Shown here one piece after another: positions 33,217 through 45,700 of a stretch of DNA of 64,000 bases; position 1 is the first letter of the stretch, and each line of letters begins with the position of its first letter. The DNA comes from Azorinus chamasolen (taxonomy: Eukaryota > Mollusca > Bivalvia > Cardiida > Solecurtidae). The notes beneath the pieces were generated by a model. It worked only from the letters and a program-made list of their open reading frames with translations, searched no databases and was not told the DNA's origin. The stretch is taken from positions 39,670,692-39,734,691 of the forward strand of contig OY755251.1 of the NCBI GenBank assembly GCA_963576725.1, given 5' to 3'. A program made the translations under genes and the position numbers.

Positions 33217-34755
33217 CGTATATAGAGGATCTTACATTCGTGTTCATTACACATTGTTTTTATGAAACTAGTTTACTATAATGAATATGTCGCTCGCTAA
33301 CAAGAGTGCCAGTGGGCACAATATACGCCCGTCGAGGTATTGTTCAACATAAACTGGGGTTAACGTATTTGCTAAGCTCAAATTCTAAAGTTTCAAGGTT
33401 GTAAATAGATGTACTTTAACAAAAAACCTTAACCAAATATTCTTAATTAAAAAAGGGCCATACTTGTGTCTAAATGCTTGTGTACAGGTGAAGCTTGTGA
33501 TAGTGAACAAGTGTTCCAAATTTAAAAGCTTAATCTGAAAGGGTTATATAAATAAGTGGACTTTAATCAAAACCTTAACCAAAATTTCTAAGTTAAAAGG
33601 GGGTATAATTCTGTAAAAATGATGGACAGAGTTATGTACTCTTGCATACAGCTGAAGCTTATGATGGTGAACAAGTGTTCCAAGGTTAAAAGCTTTATCT
33701 CAAAGTGTTATGTAAATAAGTGGACTTTAACCAAAACGTTAATTCTAAGTTAATAAGGGGCATAATTCTGTCAGAATGTTTGACAGAGTTATGTACTCTT
33801 GTCTACAGGTGAAGCTTATGCTGGTGAACAAGTGTTCCAAGTTTACAAGCTTTATCTCAAAAGGTTAGGTAAATAAATGGACTTTAACAAGAATTTTAAC
33901 CAAAAATTCTAAGTTAAAAAGGGGCATGATTCTGTCAAAATGCTTGACAGAGTTATGTACTCTTGTCTACAGGTGAAGCTTATGATGGTGAACAAGTGTT
34001 CCAAGTTTAAAAGCTTTATCTCAAAGGGTTATGTAAATAAGTGGACTTTAACCAAAGCGTTAACCAAAAATTCTAAGTTAAAAAGGGGCATAATTTTGTC
34101 AAAATGCTTGACAGAGTTACGTACTCTTGCCTACAGGTGGAGGTTGTGACGGTGAACAAGTGTTCCAAGTTTCGAAGCTTTATCACAAAGTATTTTTAAA
34201 TAAGTGGACTTACATAAATGTGTTCCTAGTAAATTGAGGTTAACATTTTTGCTAAACACAAATGCTAAACGCAAATTCTAAGTCCAATTGTGCGACCTTG
34301 ACCTTGGATAAACGAACCGGGACTTGACATGCTACTGTAGCATGTCTAGATGAACATTGTGGTTACATTTGGGAAGGATCCACTGAGTGGAACTTGAGTT
34401 AGAGATGTTACAGACAGACAGAGAGGTTAACATTTTTGCTAAACGCAAATTCTAAGTGCAATTGTGTGACCTTGACCTTGGATAAACAAACCGGGACTTG
34501 GCAGGCTACTGTAGCATGTCTAGATAAACATTGTGGTTACATTTGAGAAGAATCCACCAAGCGGAACTTGAGTTAGAGATGTTACAGACGGACAGACACA
34601 CAGACGGACAGACACACAGACAGCGCCATTCCATAATACGTCCCGTTTTTTCAAACGGGCGTATAAAAAATAATCGTGTCATATTATTATAGTAAACTCG
34701 TTTCATAAAAACAAAGTGTACATGTAATGTACACGAATGTAAGATTCTTTTTATC
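33217..34755. mobile_element. Fold-back/TIR element with arms of about 75 bp, split by an ACAAGAG element
   Basis: The left arm AGAGGATCTTACATTCGTGT..AACTAGTTTACTATAATGAA (33220-33290) is inverted at 34680-34752. The outer 25 bp match the fold-back at 2864-3028. Without the inserted element it would be a hairpin of about 170 bp. Confidence 0.8.
33300..34665 (+). mobile_element. ACAAGAG element, stem TACGCCCGT
   Basis: ACAAGAG, hairpin TGCCAGTGGGCA and stem TACGCCCGTC (33324-33333). About five units of the 160-bp repeat family follow (33400-34200), the same family as the GCTCGACTATTC element. A two-unit repeat with CCTTGACCTTGGATAAAC follows (34235-34585), then a GACAGACAC microsatellite. It ends with the hairpin CCCGTTTTTTCAAACGGG, stem ACGGGCGTA (34655-34663) and TAAAAAA. 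Confidence 0.85.
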
Positions 34756-34970
34756 ACATAAGCCTTAAAAATGCCATATAAAACGAAACAGGCTATAGCT
34801 AGTAGTAATACAACGGGCGACGCACATAGTGCGGCACGATTGGCTAACGCTTTTAAAATGAGCGCTGCAATTGGCTAACTATTGCTAATTTGCATAAAAA
34901 TGCACTAGTGCATTTTCGGGATTTACGGCACTCTGTTATGGCATTCCCACAAGGCAGATTATACTACACT
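34756..34970 (-). repeat. Flank repeat linked to fold-back element end
   Basis: Reverse complement of 2695-2866 with divergence. It contains TTTGCATAAAAATGCACTAG + TGCATT and GGCACTCTGTTATGGCATTC. Confidence 0.6.
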
Positions 34971-35514
34971 GTTACTATTGGCAAATTTATCTACATATTG
35001 ATTTACAGAACAAACTTTACAGAAGCTGGAGTTAAGTGCATTATGAGAGCATAACTGATTATGTAATCATTCAGAGACAGTAGTAGATAATAGGTATTAT
35101 ATCATATTTTTCAATATATACAATACTTTGTTCTTCGCCTCTTTATTGTCATAGTTCCTCCAGGAGTCCTCTGATCAGGATCATTACTATTTGATTGATA
35201 CCATATATGGGACCGTGGGACTATAAAGGTTACAGCAGGGTGAACATAATCGAGAACTTTACCACAACGATATATCCTCGTTATGTTATAGTTAAATCAT
35301 AGATACATTTCTCCGCACATACGCATTTTCATGCCTTTGCAAAAAGAGTACACCCAGATCAGACGGTTTCTGTATGAGCTGTCTGATCAGGGCCTGTTGT
35401 GCCTACAAAATACGTGTAATATAGATCTGATTCTACAGTCTTTAATATGGTACATATTCCTTGGTTCTAATTATAAAAGTTAACTACAGTAACATCGCCA
35501 TTATTCGAACACTA
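34971..35514. other. Intergenic, with one MITE-A remnant
   Basis: MITE-A-like CAGATCAGACGGTTTCTGTA..AGCTGTCTGATCAGGGCC at about 35318-35490. Nothing else recognised. Confidence 0.5.
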
Positions 35515-35660
35515 AATACGTATAGTTATTGATCTTTAACACAGGCGGTAGCTTAATGCAGGGTGAAAGTCATGCAGAAAGCTCCTCTATGGGATTTCTG
35601 CATGACTTTCACCCTGCATCAATTTTGTATTTTTAATTTCGAATTATCGAGTTTTTACTG
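35515..35660 (+). mobile_element. MITE-C copy
   Basis: Strong hairpin: GGTGAAAGTCATGCAGAAAG + CTCC at the left and its complement TTTCTGCATGACTTTCACCC at the right. Confidence 0.75.
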
Positions 35661-35840
35661 TAATCAATTCATGATGTCATTATTTCTTACATGAAATTTT
35701 CATGAAATAAATGGTTAAAAACTGTAGAAACATACCCTACCTCTGTATACTAATAGTCTAATACCCTAGACAAATAGTCCAGACCCAGTTCACAGGGCTA
35801 ATAGAGCAACCATCTTACCATGGTTCACACTGTTGGCACA

Positions 35841-36049
35841 TCCATTCCCTCATAGGCTATTTTTAGATCCAACCACTTTAAATAAATCTACCGAAAAGGA
35901 GCTTAACTAGAGAAAAGGAGAATTTTGGAATTTTGAATTTTGAAGCCATTGTGATAAATAGAGCATTTGCTCTTATAGGAGCAAATGCCCTATTTATCAT
36001 AATGGTTTAAACAGGTGTAAAAAGGCGTATTTGTGGAGGAAAGGGTTAA
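35841..36049 (-). mobile_element. MITE-B copy
   Basis: ATTCCCTCATAGGCTATTTT at the left, palindrome GAGCATTTGCTC..GAGCAAATGCCC in the middle, GGAGGAAAGGGTTAA at the right. Confidence 0.8.
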
Positions 36050-36108
36050 TGCAGTGGAAGTACTGAATATAACGCCGTGGAAGCTTTCTACTTGGCTTTC
36101 ACACTCCA

Positions 36109-36323
36109 TTAATCCATTCCTTCATATTGACGCCTTTGATGCCTCTGTTCAAGTCACTTTATGAAACCATTGTGACAAATAGAGCTCCATAGGATCAAAT
36201 GTCCTATGCATCACAATTGTTTCAAAACAAAAACATAAAGTTTTCCTCTATAGTTAATGCCCCTTTTCGGTAGATCTATTCCAAGAGGTCCGGCCTAAAA
36301 TAGTCTAGGAGGGAATGGGTTAA
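36109..36323 (+). mobile_element. MITE-B copy
   Basis: TTAATCCATTCCTTCATATT at the left, AGGAGGGAATGGGTTAA at the right, same inner segments in opposite order to the previous copy. It lies just downstream of the PDZ gene's stop codon. Confidence 0.8.
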
Positions 36324-36437
36324 GCTGGTATACTACTTTATGACTTGCACTGATTCTATGTTTTAAAATCTGGTGAAGAGAAGTTTTACTGTATGAGACT
36401 TTCGCCGATGCCTTTAACCAACCAGTGGCTCTTATCT

Positions 36438-36739
36438 TTAGATGTTAAGATACTTGATAGTTGGACCGGACAGGCCAACGCTTTCGACTCGATTAAAAGA
36501 ACTACGTCTAGATGCAAGGTTTTCTTCACTGCCTGAGGGGCAGTCTGAAGGGTAAAAGTATCCGGAGCCTCTCGGTGACGGTGAATATCCGCTGTCGTCT
36601 AAGGATGAGTTTTGTGATGGCACAGAGCAGGCATCACAGTGGTCTATGCCGTCAAGCGGTATTTCTTCAAACATGTACTCTGAATCACTCACTGTTATAT
36701 TATGGCCGTCATAACTCAGATACCCTTTTATGCGTTTAT
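36438..36739 (-). CDS. PDZ gene last exon with stop
   Basis: Acceptor TTTGCTTTTCCAG. It begins KRIKGYLSYDG, then a tail rich in Ser, Pro, Gly and Tyr (SSLDDSGYSPSPRGSGYFYP, SRRSSFNRVES). It ends IKYLNI and a TAA (minus-strand codon at 36440-36438). The first, out-of-repeat clue to this gene was the biased tail composition. No polyadenylation signal could be fixed with confidence. Confidence 0.8.
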
Positions 36740-39700
36740 CTGGAAAAGCAAACAGAATTGACAGTCAGATTCAAGAACCACTTAATCCATTCCCTCATAT
36801 TGACGCATCTTTAGAAGCAATTTGTTAAAACCATTGTGATAAATAGAGCATTTGCTCCTGTAGGAGCTTTCTGCATTACGTTCAACGTGCATTAAACAAC
36901 CCTCTGCCTTACAGACCTATGATTAGACCTCATTTTTATGGCCGATTAAGACAGGTTTTGCTGTAAAGAGCAACTTTAGTAAAACAATTAAATTCTTAGG
37001 CAGTTGGTTGATTATACATGGAGCTTTCTACAGAACGACCCCGGCATTCAGCTGACGCCTGCACTTACATATGTTAAAGTCCAGTGTAAAGAGGAACGAT
37101 TTGCTGTCTTGTATTCTAATAACAGACTATACACATAATGATAATATGTAATTAACCGTTTACTTTATAGATACGCCGTTTTCACACCTTAGCAAACATA
37201 CTAGATCCAGATCAGACGCTCCCGTGGAAGCCGTCATCAAAGGGTCTGCCGTGTTTGCTAATAGACTAATGCTAATATAGGTCTGAGTCTATAGTTTCTG
37301 AAATGGCCAAATATGATCTTGTTCAATGTCCATTATTAAAAAAAAATAGTAAATGAATATTCATGAAGATATGATTTGTGAAAACTATTATTAAGGGTAA
37401 GGGCTAATTAAAGGCTAAACGTTGATATATTTTACATAATAGTTTCATCTATTGCAAGCTACTCTTTAGATAATAGTTTCGTTTATTGCAAGCTACTCTT
37501 TACATAATAGTTTCGTTTATTGCAAGCTACTCTTTACATAATAGTTTCATTTATTGAAAGCTACTCTTTACATAATAAATTCACTTATTGCAAGTTACTC
37601 TTTACATAATAGTTTCACTTATTGCAAGCTTCTCTTTACATAACATCTTCGTTTATTGCAAGCTACTCTTTACATAATATTTTCATTTATAGCAAGTTGC
37701 TCTTTACATAACATTTTCATTTATTGCAAGCTACTCTTTACATAATATTTTCATTTACTGCAAGCTACTCGTACAAGCTATTGTCCTGAAAATATAACGT
37801 CTGTGTGTCACCAGTGAGCAATCATTGAACCTTTCATGTGGATGCATCCTATTTTGAATTGATAGCACCAATGACTGAAATGAAGTCCAATATACGCTAC
37901 CAATATACTGATATCCTCCTTATACATCACAACACATGTGTATTAACTTTGAAACGTAATGCTTTATTAACAAACATTCCTTTAGCCCTTTGAATGTGGG
38001 ACACGCATGCGCAACAGAGTAGGGTCAATCTGATCTGCGTCTGCACTGTTTGTCATTCAAAATCCTCTTGCAAGTGTAAGCCTCTTGTACTGAGTGAACT
38101 ATGTTCAGTAAAATCCCTCTAAACCGGAATTCTAATAAAGATGACTTTAGATGCTATAAGTAGAGGAGCTTTCTGCATGACTTTCACCCTGCATTAAACT
38201 GCCACCTATTTCCAAGACCGATATCTATACTAAATTGAATGTCCTGTAGTTAAAAACTGATGTGATAGTCAAATCTAAAATTGTAGCTACCACCTGCCTT
38301 GCAGATCCATGATTAGAACTCTTTCTGATGGCCGCTAGTTTTACTATGTGTTCATCATTTAACCCTTTCCCTTATGTAAGCGCATTTTTGCGCATCTGCA
38401 AACAGAGTAGACCCAGACAGACATGCCAAATAGTATAAATTGTCCAAGGTTTTGCACTAGTTTGTTAAGTTTTCGTAGTTTGTGATATACAGTAAAAACC
38501 CTCTAATGCGACCAACTAAACGAGTATTTCAAGTGGCAGAGGCATGTGGTGGCTTAATGCAGCCAGCTGCCTATAAAGACAGTTATGTTTGTTCATTAAG
38601 TGGTCACATTAGAGGAGTTCTACTGTATTTACAAACTAGTAAAAGGCTTGGGAAGGCGTGGGAAGTCTTAATGGTTAACCTTGTATTACAACACATATAT
38701 GTAAGACATTTCTAGCCATATTAATTCTAAGAAAAACTTATCATTGGTTTTCAAATAAATCTACATCTAAGTGTAACTCTAAGTGCCGACAGGACACTAT
38801 TTATTTTTCTTTGAATGGCATGCGTTGCCTGTCTGACTATCAAACAGGAGTGTCCATCTCTTCTTACAGTTTTTCTGTTACATTCTGAATTATATGCTCG
38901 CGGCTCTCGTCGAATATGTGATTACTGGTGCAAAATGTTTTGGGATCCAGATGCAATGCCCAGCCACTCGGAACTTCATCCGGACTTAACTTATTACCTC
39001 ACAGGCTATTTTTAGGCCCAACTTCTTTGAACAAATCTACCGAAAAGGAGCATTTACTAGAGAAAAGGAAAATGTCAGAATTGTTTAGTTTTTAAAACCA
39101 TTGTGATAAGTAGAACATTTGCTCCTATGAAGCAAATGCTTTATTTATCACAATGGTTTCAGAAAGTGATTTTACAGAGGCGTCAAAAGGCGTCAATATG
39201 AGAGAATGGGTTAAACAAGTTTTGCACTGTAACTTTAATTGTTAAGAGAAATTACAAGTTTAAACTATAATAAAGTTAGCAAACAATTGCTTTTTGCATA
39301 TGACACTCACCTAGAGTGCAAAGCGTTAGGAAAAGAGTTTTAACAAGAGTTCTGTTTTGTGTTTCAGAAGTTTCCATTTGCCATCTGTCTGTGTTCTAAA
39401 TGTGGTGAAAATAAGTAAAGTAGAGCCTGTCTTACGCAGCAATCAAAACAAGGCCTAAGTATTGATCTGTAAGGCAGTTAGTAGCTTAATGCAAGTAAAA
39501 GGTAATGCAGAAAGCTCCTATATAGGAGCTCCTATAATGTATCAAAGCTGTTTCTCTGTCGTGTATTGTCTGTTTCGACTTCTTCAGTTTCATATTGTCT
39601 TGATTTTTTTTCAAAGAACACAAAGAATGCTGAGACATTGGTAGTCCAAGCTGGATGCAAATGGCTTGCACATGGGTATAGGTAACACAGAGTTACCATC

Positions 39701-42700
39701 GGCAGAGCAAGAGTAAATCACACTTACCGTCATATTGGAAATATATGTTTGATGCATCGTTCTTAAACTTGAATGGTTTTGGCTCATGTCCCTGTTGAAT
39801 AAAAAGAGAAAATGTTTTAACCCCTTACCTCATAGGCTATTCTTTGAATAAGTCTACTGAAAAGGAGCATTAACTTGAGAAAAAGAAAACATTAGAATTT
39901 TGTAGTTGGAAACCATTGTGATAAATAGCACAAAGTGACTTTTACAGAGTCGTCAAAAGCCGTCAATATGAGGGAATGGGTTAAACCTATTCGTTATTTC
40001 ATGTACTAGCACTACTGGATACATGTAGAGCAACAGATAAAGGTGAGTACTCAAATACTAAAATCGTCTTTTCTCAACCACCCTATGTTATAACCACTCG
40101 TATAGAGACGAGTGTAAAGTTTGTTTTCACAACATAGGGTTTGGTGGAGAAAAAAAGAAGTTATACCTGAAAATATTTTGATTTACGCATCATATCTGGA
40201 CCTCCGACATGCACTATAAACCCCTTCTAATGTGATCATGAACATGGGTGGTATGCAGAATGAAATGTTCCTATAGGATCTTTCTATTGTGACCTGCATT
40301 AAGCAGTCACTTGCTTTTGAAGGCAGTATATGTGTTTCATAAGTGATCATTTTAGAGGAAGGTTTACTGTTATTTATTTCATAACAATATACTAATGTAT
40401 TCAAGCTGTTTGGTATTTTGTCCTATAGTTTGGTATTTGTCCTATAGTTTGGTATTTGTCCTATAGTTAGTTAAAGCGTAATCTGGTTAAATGTTATAAA
40501 TGAGGAGGTAAAGACTATCGTAACATCACAAGGCTCATTGCACTCAATCCACATACATTTGTTGGCCACTCTAGTTGCCTTTTACATGTAGCATATGACA
40601 GAAGTCTCAACACAGAGAACGTTACGGCTGACAATGTTACAGGACAATATACATGACCCTCGAATGAAATAATATGCATAATATGCATATTTTCATAAGA
40701 GTTACTTCCCTTTAAACACATTTTCAAATGTTCTGTCATACTGTGACAGATAGTCCCGGGAGAAAGGACAAACATGCACACACAAAAATTGCGTTTAGGA
40801 GGTGACTTGAAAACATACTCCTACAGTATATATATATGTCCAATCCCCCAATGGGATTTATAATATAACAAGAAGAGCGGTGGTAGGTTAAGACGAAATT
40901 AGACCTCTACTTGGTGATGGAATTAGCGCGGTTTAATTATATATACATATACATAAAACAATGATTTTTATAATGGCATCACGAACAATGGCAGAAACTG
41001 TAGAATCTGATATGTGTTATTGCATGAGCAAACAGAACAGACCCTGATCAGACGGCTCCTGCAGGACCAGTCTGATATGGGTCTAACTTTGCACAGGTGC
41101 AAAAAGAAAATGAGCGACATTTTAGAATATACGGTATTATTAACATTGTAGTCATTTACCTATCTACCTTATTCACCTTTTAATGAGTGTGCAAACAGGG
41201 TATACCCAGAGCAGCATTTCAACACCTTTGCAAAGAGAGTAGGAGAGCCTTACGGAATAATATAGATCTGAATGCAATTTCTGCCAATAACAACATTGTT
41301 TATGTTCATTATGACATTATAATAAATCATCTAAATATTATTTATGATAAAATTATTTCAGGTAAAGGGATACAGCAGTACTAAACATACAGCAGTATTA
41401 GTGCCTGTCTGCTAAGAGTACACCATATTCAAACACTTACGTGAATGTTATATAGTTTGGATCCTGATAAGGTAACCCGTTTCCCGGTATCTCGTATGGA
41501 TCTACATTGTAAAGATTTTCATAAGTTTGCCATAATGGTTTTAGGTGATTAAGGGTACAGAAACTGTTGACATGCAGTGTCCTACTCCAGAACACATGCT
41601 TACCTGGACATGTACTGTCATTTTTTCTGTGTTGATAGCTAGGTATGACTGGGCGTCATAGCCGCATAAACAACACCAGTAAATGTATTCTCCCTCATCG
41701 TCTTGACTAATATGGACCTGTTTTGTAATTATCTCTGAAAAAGAAAGACGATTCATGCAAGCGTGCTTGTTAGTATTTCTTTGCACGCGGAGTAATTGCC
41801 GTAGGCAAATAGTCTTCTATTATAACTGCCAAACGTAATATTATTCCGTTTTCCTCAGCAAACAGAGTGACAAAGTTTGAATGTAGACGAGAAACCGGAA
41901 TTTCTTGGCGTATCATCCAAACAGTGTCCATATGTATAGTTTCAACATTTCATTTCACGAACTGTACAGAAATGTATTGGGTTACTGGTTCTACACGTTT
42001 GCTCAGTTTCATGTATTCAACAAATGGCCGCAAGAACGTTGCACGGTGGAATTCGTGGTGTCCTATTCGTGTACGAGCCGTATGACCCAGGTCTGCTCTG
42101 TTTGCCTATACAAAGGTGGATCTGATAACATGTATACCATTTTGCCATGGTCACACTTTTGCGATTATGATAACTAATCTAATTAAAATTCACATTTCTT
42201 ATATCAATATGTAGGTAGTAAACTGGTATTTTATGCTTAGACGCACGATTTGATGCAACATTTTAACCCTTTCCCTCATATAAACGCCCTTTAACGTATT
42301 TGTAAACAGAGTAGACCCAGATAAGACAGCTCATAAGACAGCCGCCTGATTAGGGTATGTTTTGTTTGATATGATATATATGATTCTACAGGTTTTATCA
42401 AAGCAAATAATATCCTTGAATAAGTTTACATTATAAAAAATGAGCTAATAAATAATCATGATGTCATTATGTCTTACTTAAATACTGAATATGGAGAGGT
42501 TAACAATTGTTACGATCGTGTACCTTTTCTCACTACCTTATTAAACCTTTCACAGTCAATGGCGAATATTTCTAATTACCTATGCAAACAATTTAGAACC
42601 AGATGGGAAGCAACGAACTTCACATTCTCATCAGTCACTAAACCATATGTTAATGTAATTATGTTTTTTGATAGATATAAAGAATGAAGAAAACTCACGA

Positions 42701-45700
42701 AATAAATAATTGAAGACAACGCGCTTGGCAACTTAACTTGAAAATTCGTGAAAATAGGTGACAAAGTGCTAGGGTTTACCTTGAAAAAAAGAACATTGCA
42801 AAAACATGGCAAGGAGTTAAACGTGACGTCACATTGAAAATACGCGACAAAGAGTTGAGGTTAACCTTTAACCTGCCAAAAATACACTAGAATACCTCTA
42901 ATGCGACCAAGTAATGAATAAACATGGTTGACGTTATAAGCAGGTGGTTGCTTAATGCAGGACAAAGGTAATGCAGAAATAGGAGCTTTCTGCATTACTT
43001 TTGCTCTGCATTAAGCTACCACCTTAATCCAGCACCCAGAATTTACCCCTTTTAGGTGGTTGTATTGTATGACAGTAGTTCAGGCTATTGTATAAAGCTA
43101 GGTGACAGTATGATACTGGTAGTAGATGAAGATACATGTGGTTGTATGATAGTAGATAAGACTACCTATGGTTGTATGATGTTACATTGGGCTACCTATG
43201 GTTGTATGATGTTACATTGGGCTACTTATGGTTGTATGGTGTTACATAGGACTACTAATCGTTGTATGGTGTTACATAGGACTACTAAGCGTTGTATGGT
43301 GTTACATAGGACTACTAATCGTTGTATGGTGTTACATAGGACTACTAATCGTTGTATGATATTACATAGGACTACTAATGGTTGTATGATGTTACATAGG
43401 ACTACTAATCGTTGTATGGTGTTACATAGGACTACTAATCGTTGTATGGTGTTACATAGGACTACTAATCGTTGTATGGTGTTACATAGGACTACTAATC
43501 GTTGTATGGTGTTACATAGGACTACTAATCGGTGTATGATATTACATAGGACTACTAATCGTTGTATGATATTACATAGTGCTACTTCTGGTTGTATGAT
43601 ATTATATAAGACTACCTATGGGTAAATGATATTATAATTTCATATTGTTTGTTTTCATTACTTTTGGTGAGCTGTGGTTGGCTGTATTTTTTATTACCCA
43701 AATGAAAATAAATTAGGCCACACCTTGCCGGGACTACTTTGTATTCGTCCGCAGTTGCATGAATCAATATTAAATGTAGAAAATAAACAAATGATTTGTG
43801 AATACTGTTTTAATTTCATTTTTACATTCAGCAGAGATATTAAACTATAGGTACATGTAATATATGTAAAATAGTTTTTGTCTTCATGGAGGTATGTGAC
43901 AATCTTGGATCACACTATGGTATAATACAGCTGTGAGGTTTCATACAGAGTGACGAGGTTTTGTTCATACCTCTATGAAAACAAAACAATAGTCTATAGT
44001 TTCCTTAAATGGTTGTATAGCCTATGGTTGTATGAGAGTAGATAATGATACCTGTGGTTTATGATATTAGATAAGACTACCTGTCGTCGGTGTGTGATAA
44101 TAGATGTACTGCATATGGTTTATGAGAGGAGATTACCGATGATTGTATGACAGTAGATAATACTGCATAATTATGTTTTATGATAGTGGATGAGACTACC
44201 AATGGTTGTATGATAGTAGTTCAGACTACATGTGGTTGTATGATAGTGGATGAGACTACCTATGTGTGTATGATAGTAGATAAGAATACCTCTGATTGTA
44301 TGATAGTGGATAAAAGACTACCTGTGGTTGTATAATAGTAGATAAGGCTACCTATGGTTATATGATATATATAAGGATAATGTAGTTGTTTGATATTATA
44401 CATACTGGTTTTATCTGTATCTTTATTATTATGCAAGGGAGACATGGAAACCCCTCCGGGTTTTATGTCCAGGAATATGTCTTGGGACTGGAGCCGATAA
44501 CGGTTGTGAACACTGAAATGTGTCCTGTTGTTGGGCAGTTCTTCGAACGACTGGTCTTTCACATTAGGCGGCGTTTTGTCAAACTGCGCTACAAAATAGC
44601 AACATGAAATGCTTGTTACAGCAACCAACCGGGATATGCATTTCTTTTTCATACAGGACAAATGTAATGCAGATAAAACCTAAAGGCGTCTGATGTGGGT
44701 ATTCACTGTCAGACACTCATCTGTATATGAAATACAACAGCACCTCTCGGTGGTTCTACTCTGATGTTCTTCTTTGCACGAAACAATGCAACTTGTTCTG
44801 TCACAGAAGAACCTCTGTGGTCTTCCTCCATCTATAATAACCTTGACGTCTGGGTATGGCTGAAATATTGTTAAAGTGACATAAACCCCCATCAAAACTG
44901 TTTCCTTATGAACTAATAGACTTCGTTCTACATTTCCGCCGGTAAATCAAATCAAAGTTCAGCTGATTAAGATCTACACTGTACAAAACTGCTCAACTGT
45001 CACCGTGTATTCTATCATATTGTTAAGGAGTGCAAACTGCTCAACTGTCACCGTGTATTCTATCATATTGTTAAGGAGTGCAAACTGCTCAACTGTCACC
45101 GTGTATTCTATCATATTGTTAAGGAGTGCAATTATTGTTTAGACAATTTTCACACGAGCCTCTAGCCGAAAACACCGGTTTAAAGCCAGTATTCAGGCTT
45201 CACGTTCCTAGTCATTAGAAACAATTAAATTTGTGTAAATCGGTAGACAATAGGGTAGAGACTATATGTTTAAAACACGAAGACTGTGTGAAGTACTTTT
45301 CTCTTTAAAATCGAAAGTTGAAAGAGACAGTTTAGCAGTTTAGCTGTGTTATAAATACAACTGAACTTCGATATCTCGAACTCGGATAACTCGAACTTCG
45401 GGATAACTCGAACTTCGGGATAACTCGAACAAAAAGTTCAGTCCTTCCAAAACTTACAATATAGAATTGTTCTAAAATGTATCGTTACAGATACAATGTA
45501 TATACATGTATATGGAAACGCACGTGACAGCTTACATATCTAAAGTAATGCAGAAGGCTCCTACAGGAGCTTTCAGCATTGTTTCAGATCTGTATTAAGC
45601 TGTGGCCTCGAGATAGTGTTCAGATTAGAAATCGGATGACTCGAACTTCTGTTATCTCGAACTGATTTGTATGGTCCCATCAAGTTCGAGTTATCGAAGT

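Noticed and set aside
41604..41734. Immunoglobulin domain (DEGEYIYWC looks like the D-x-G-x-Y-x-C motif)
   Set aside because: The cysteine is out of register by two residues and the joined exons provide no partner cysteine or Trp core. The continuing SYLAIN, PFKFKN and GYLSYDG pattern fits a trefoil better.
43056..43625. 189-residue ORF of decapeptide repeats as a gene
   Set aside because: A 30-bp satellite keeps any frame open. It lies in an intron, antisense, and the adjacent older units have lost the frame.
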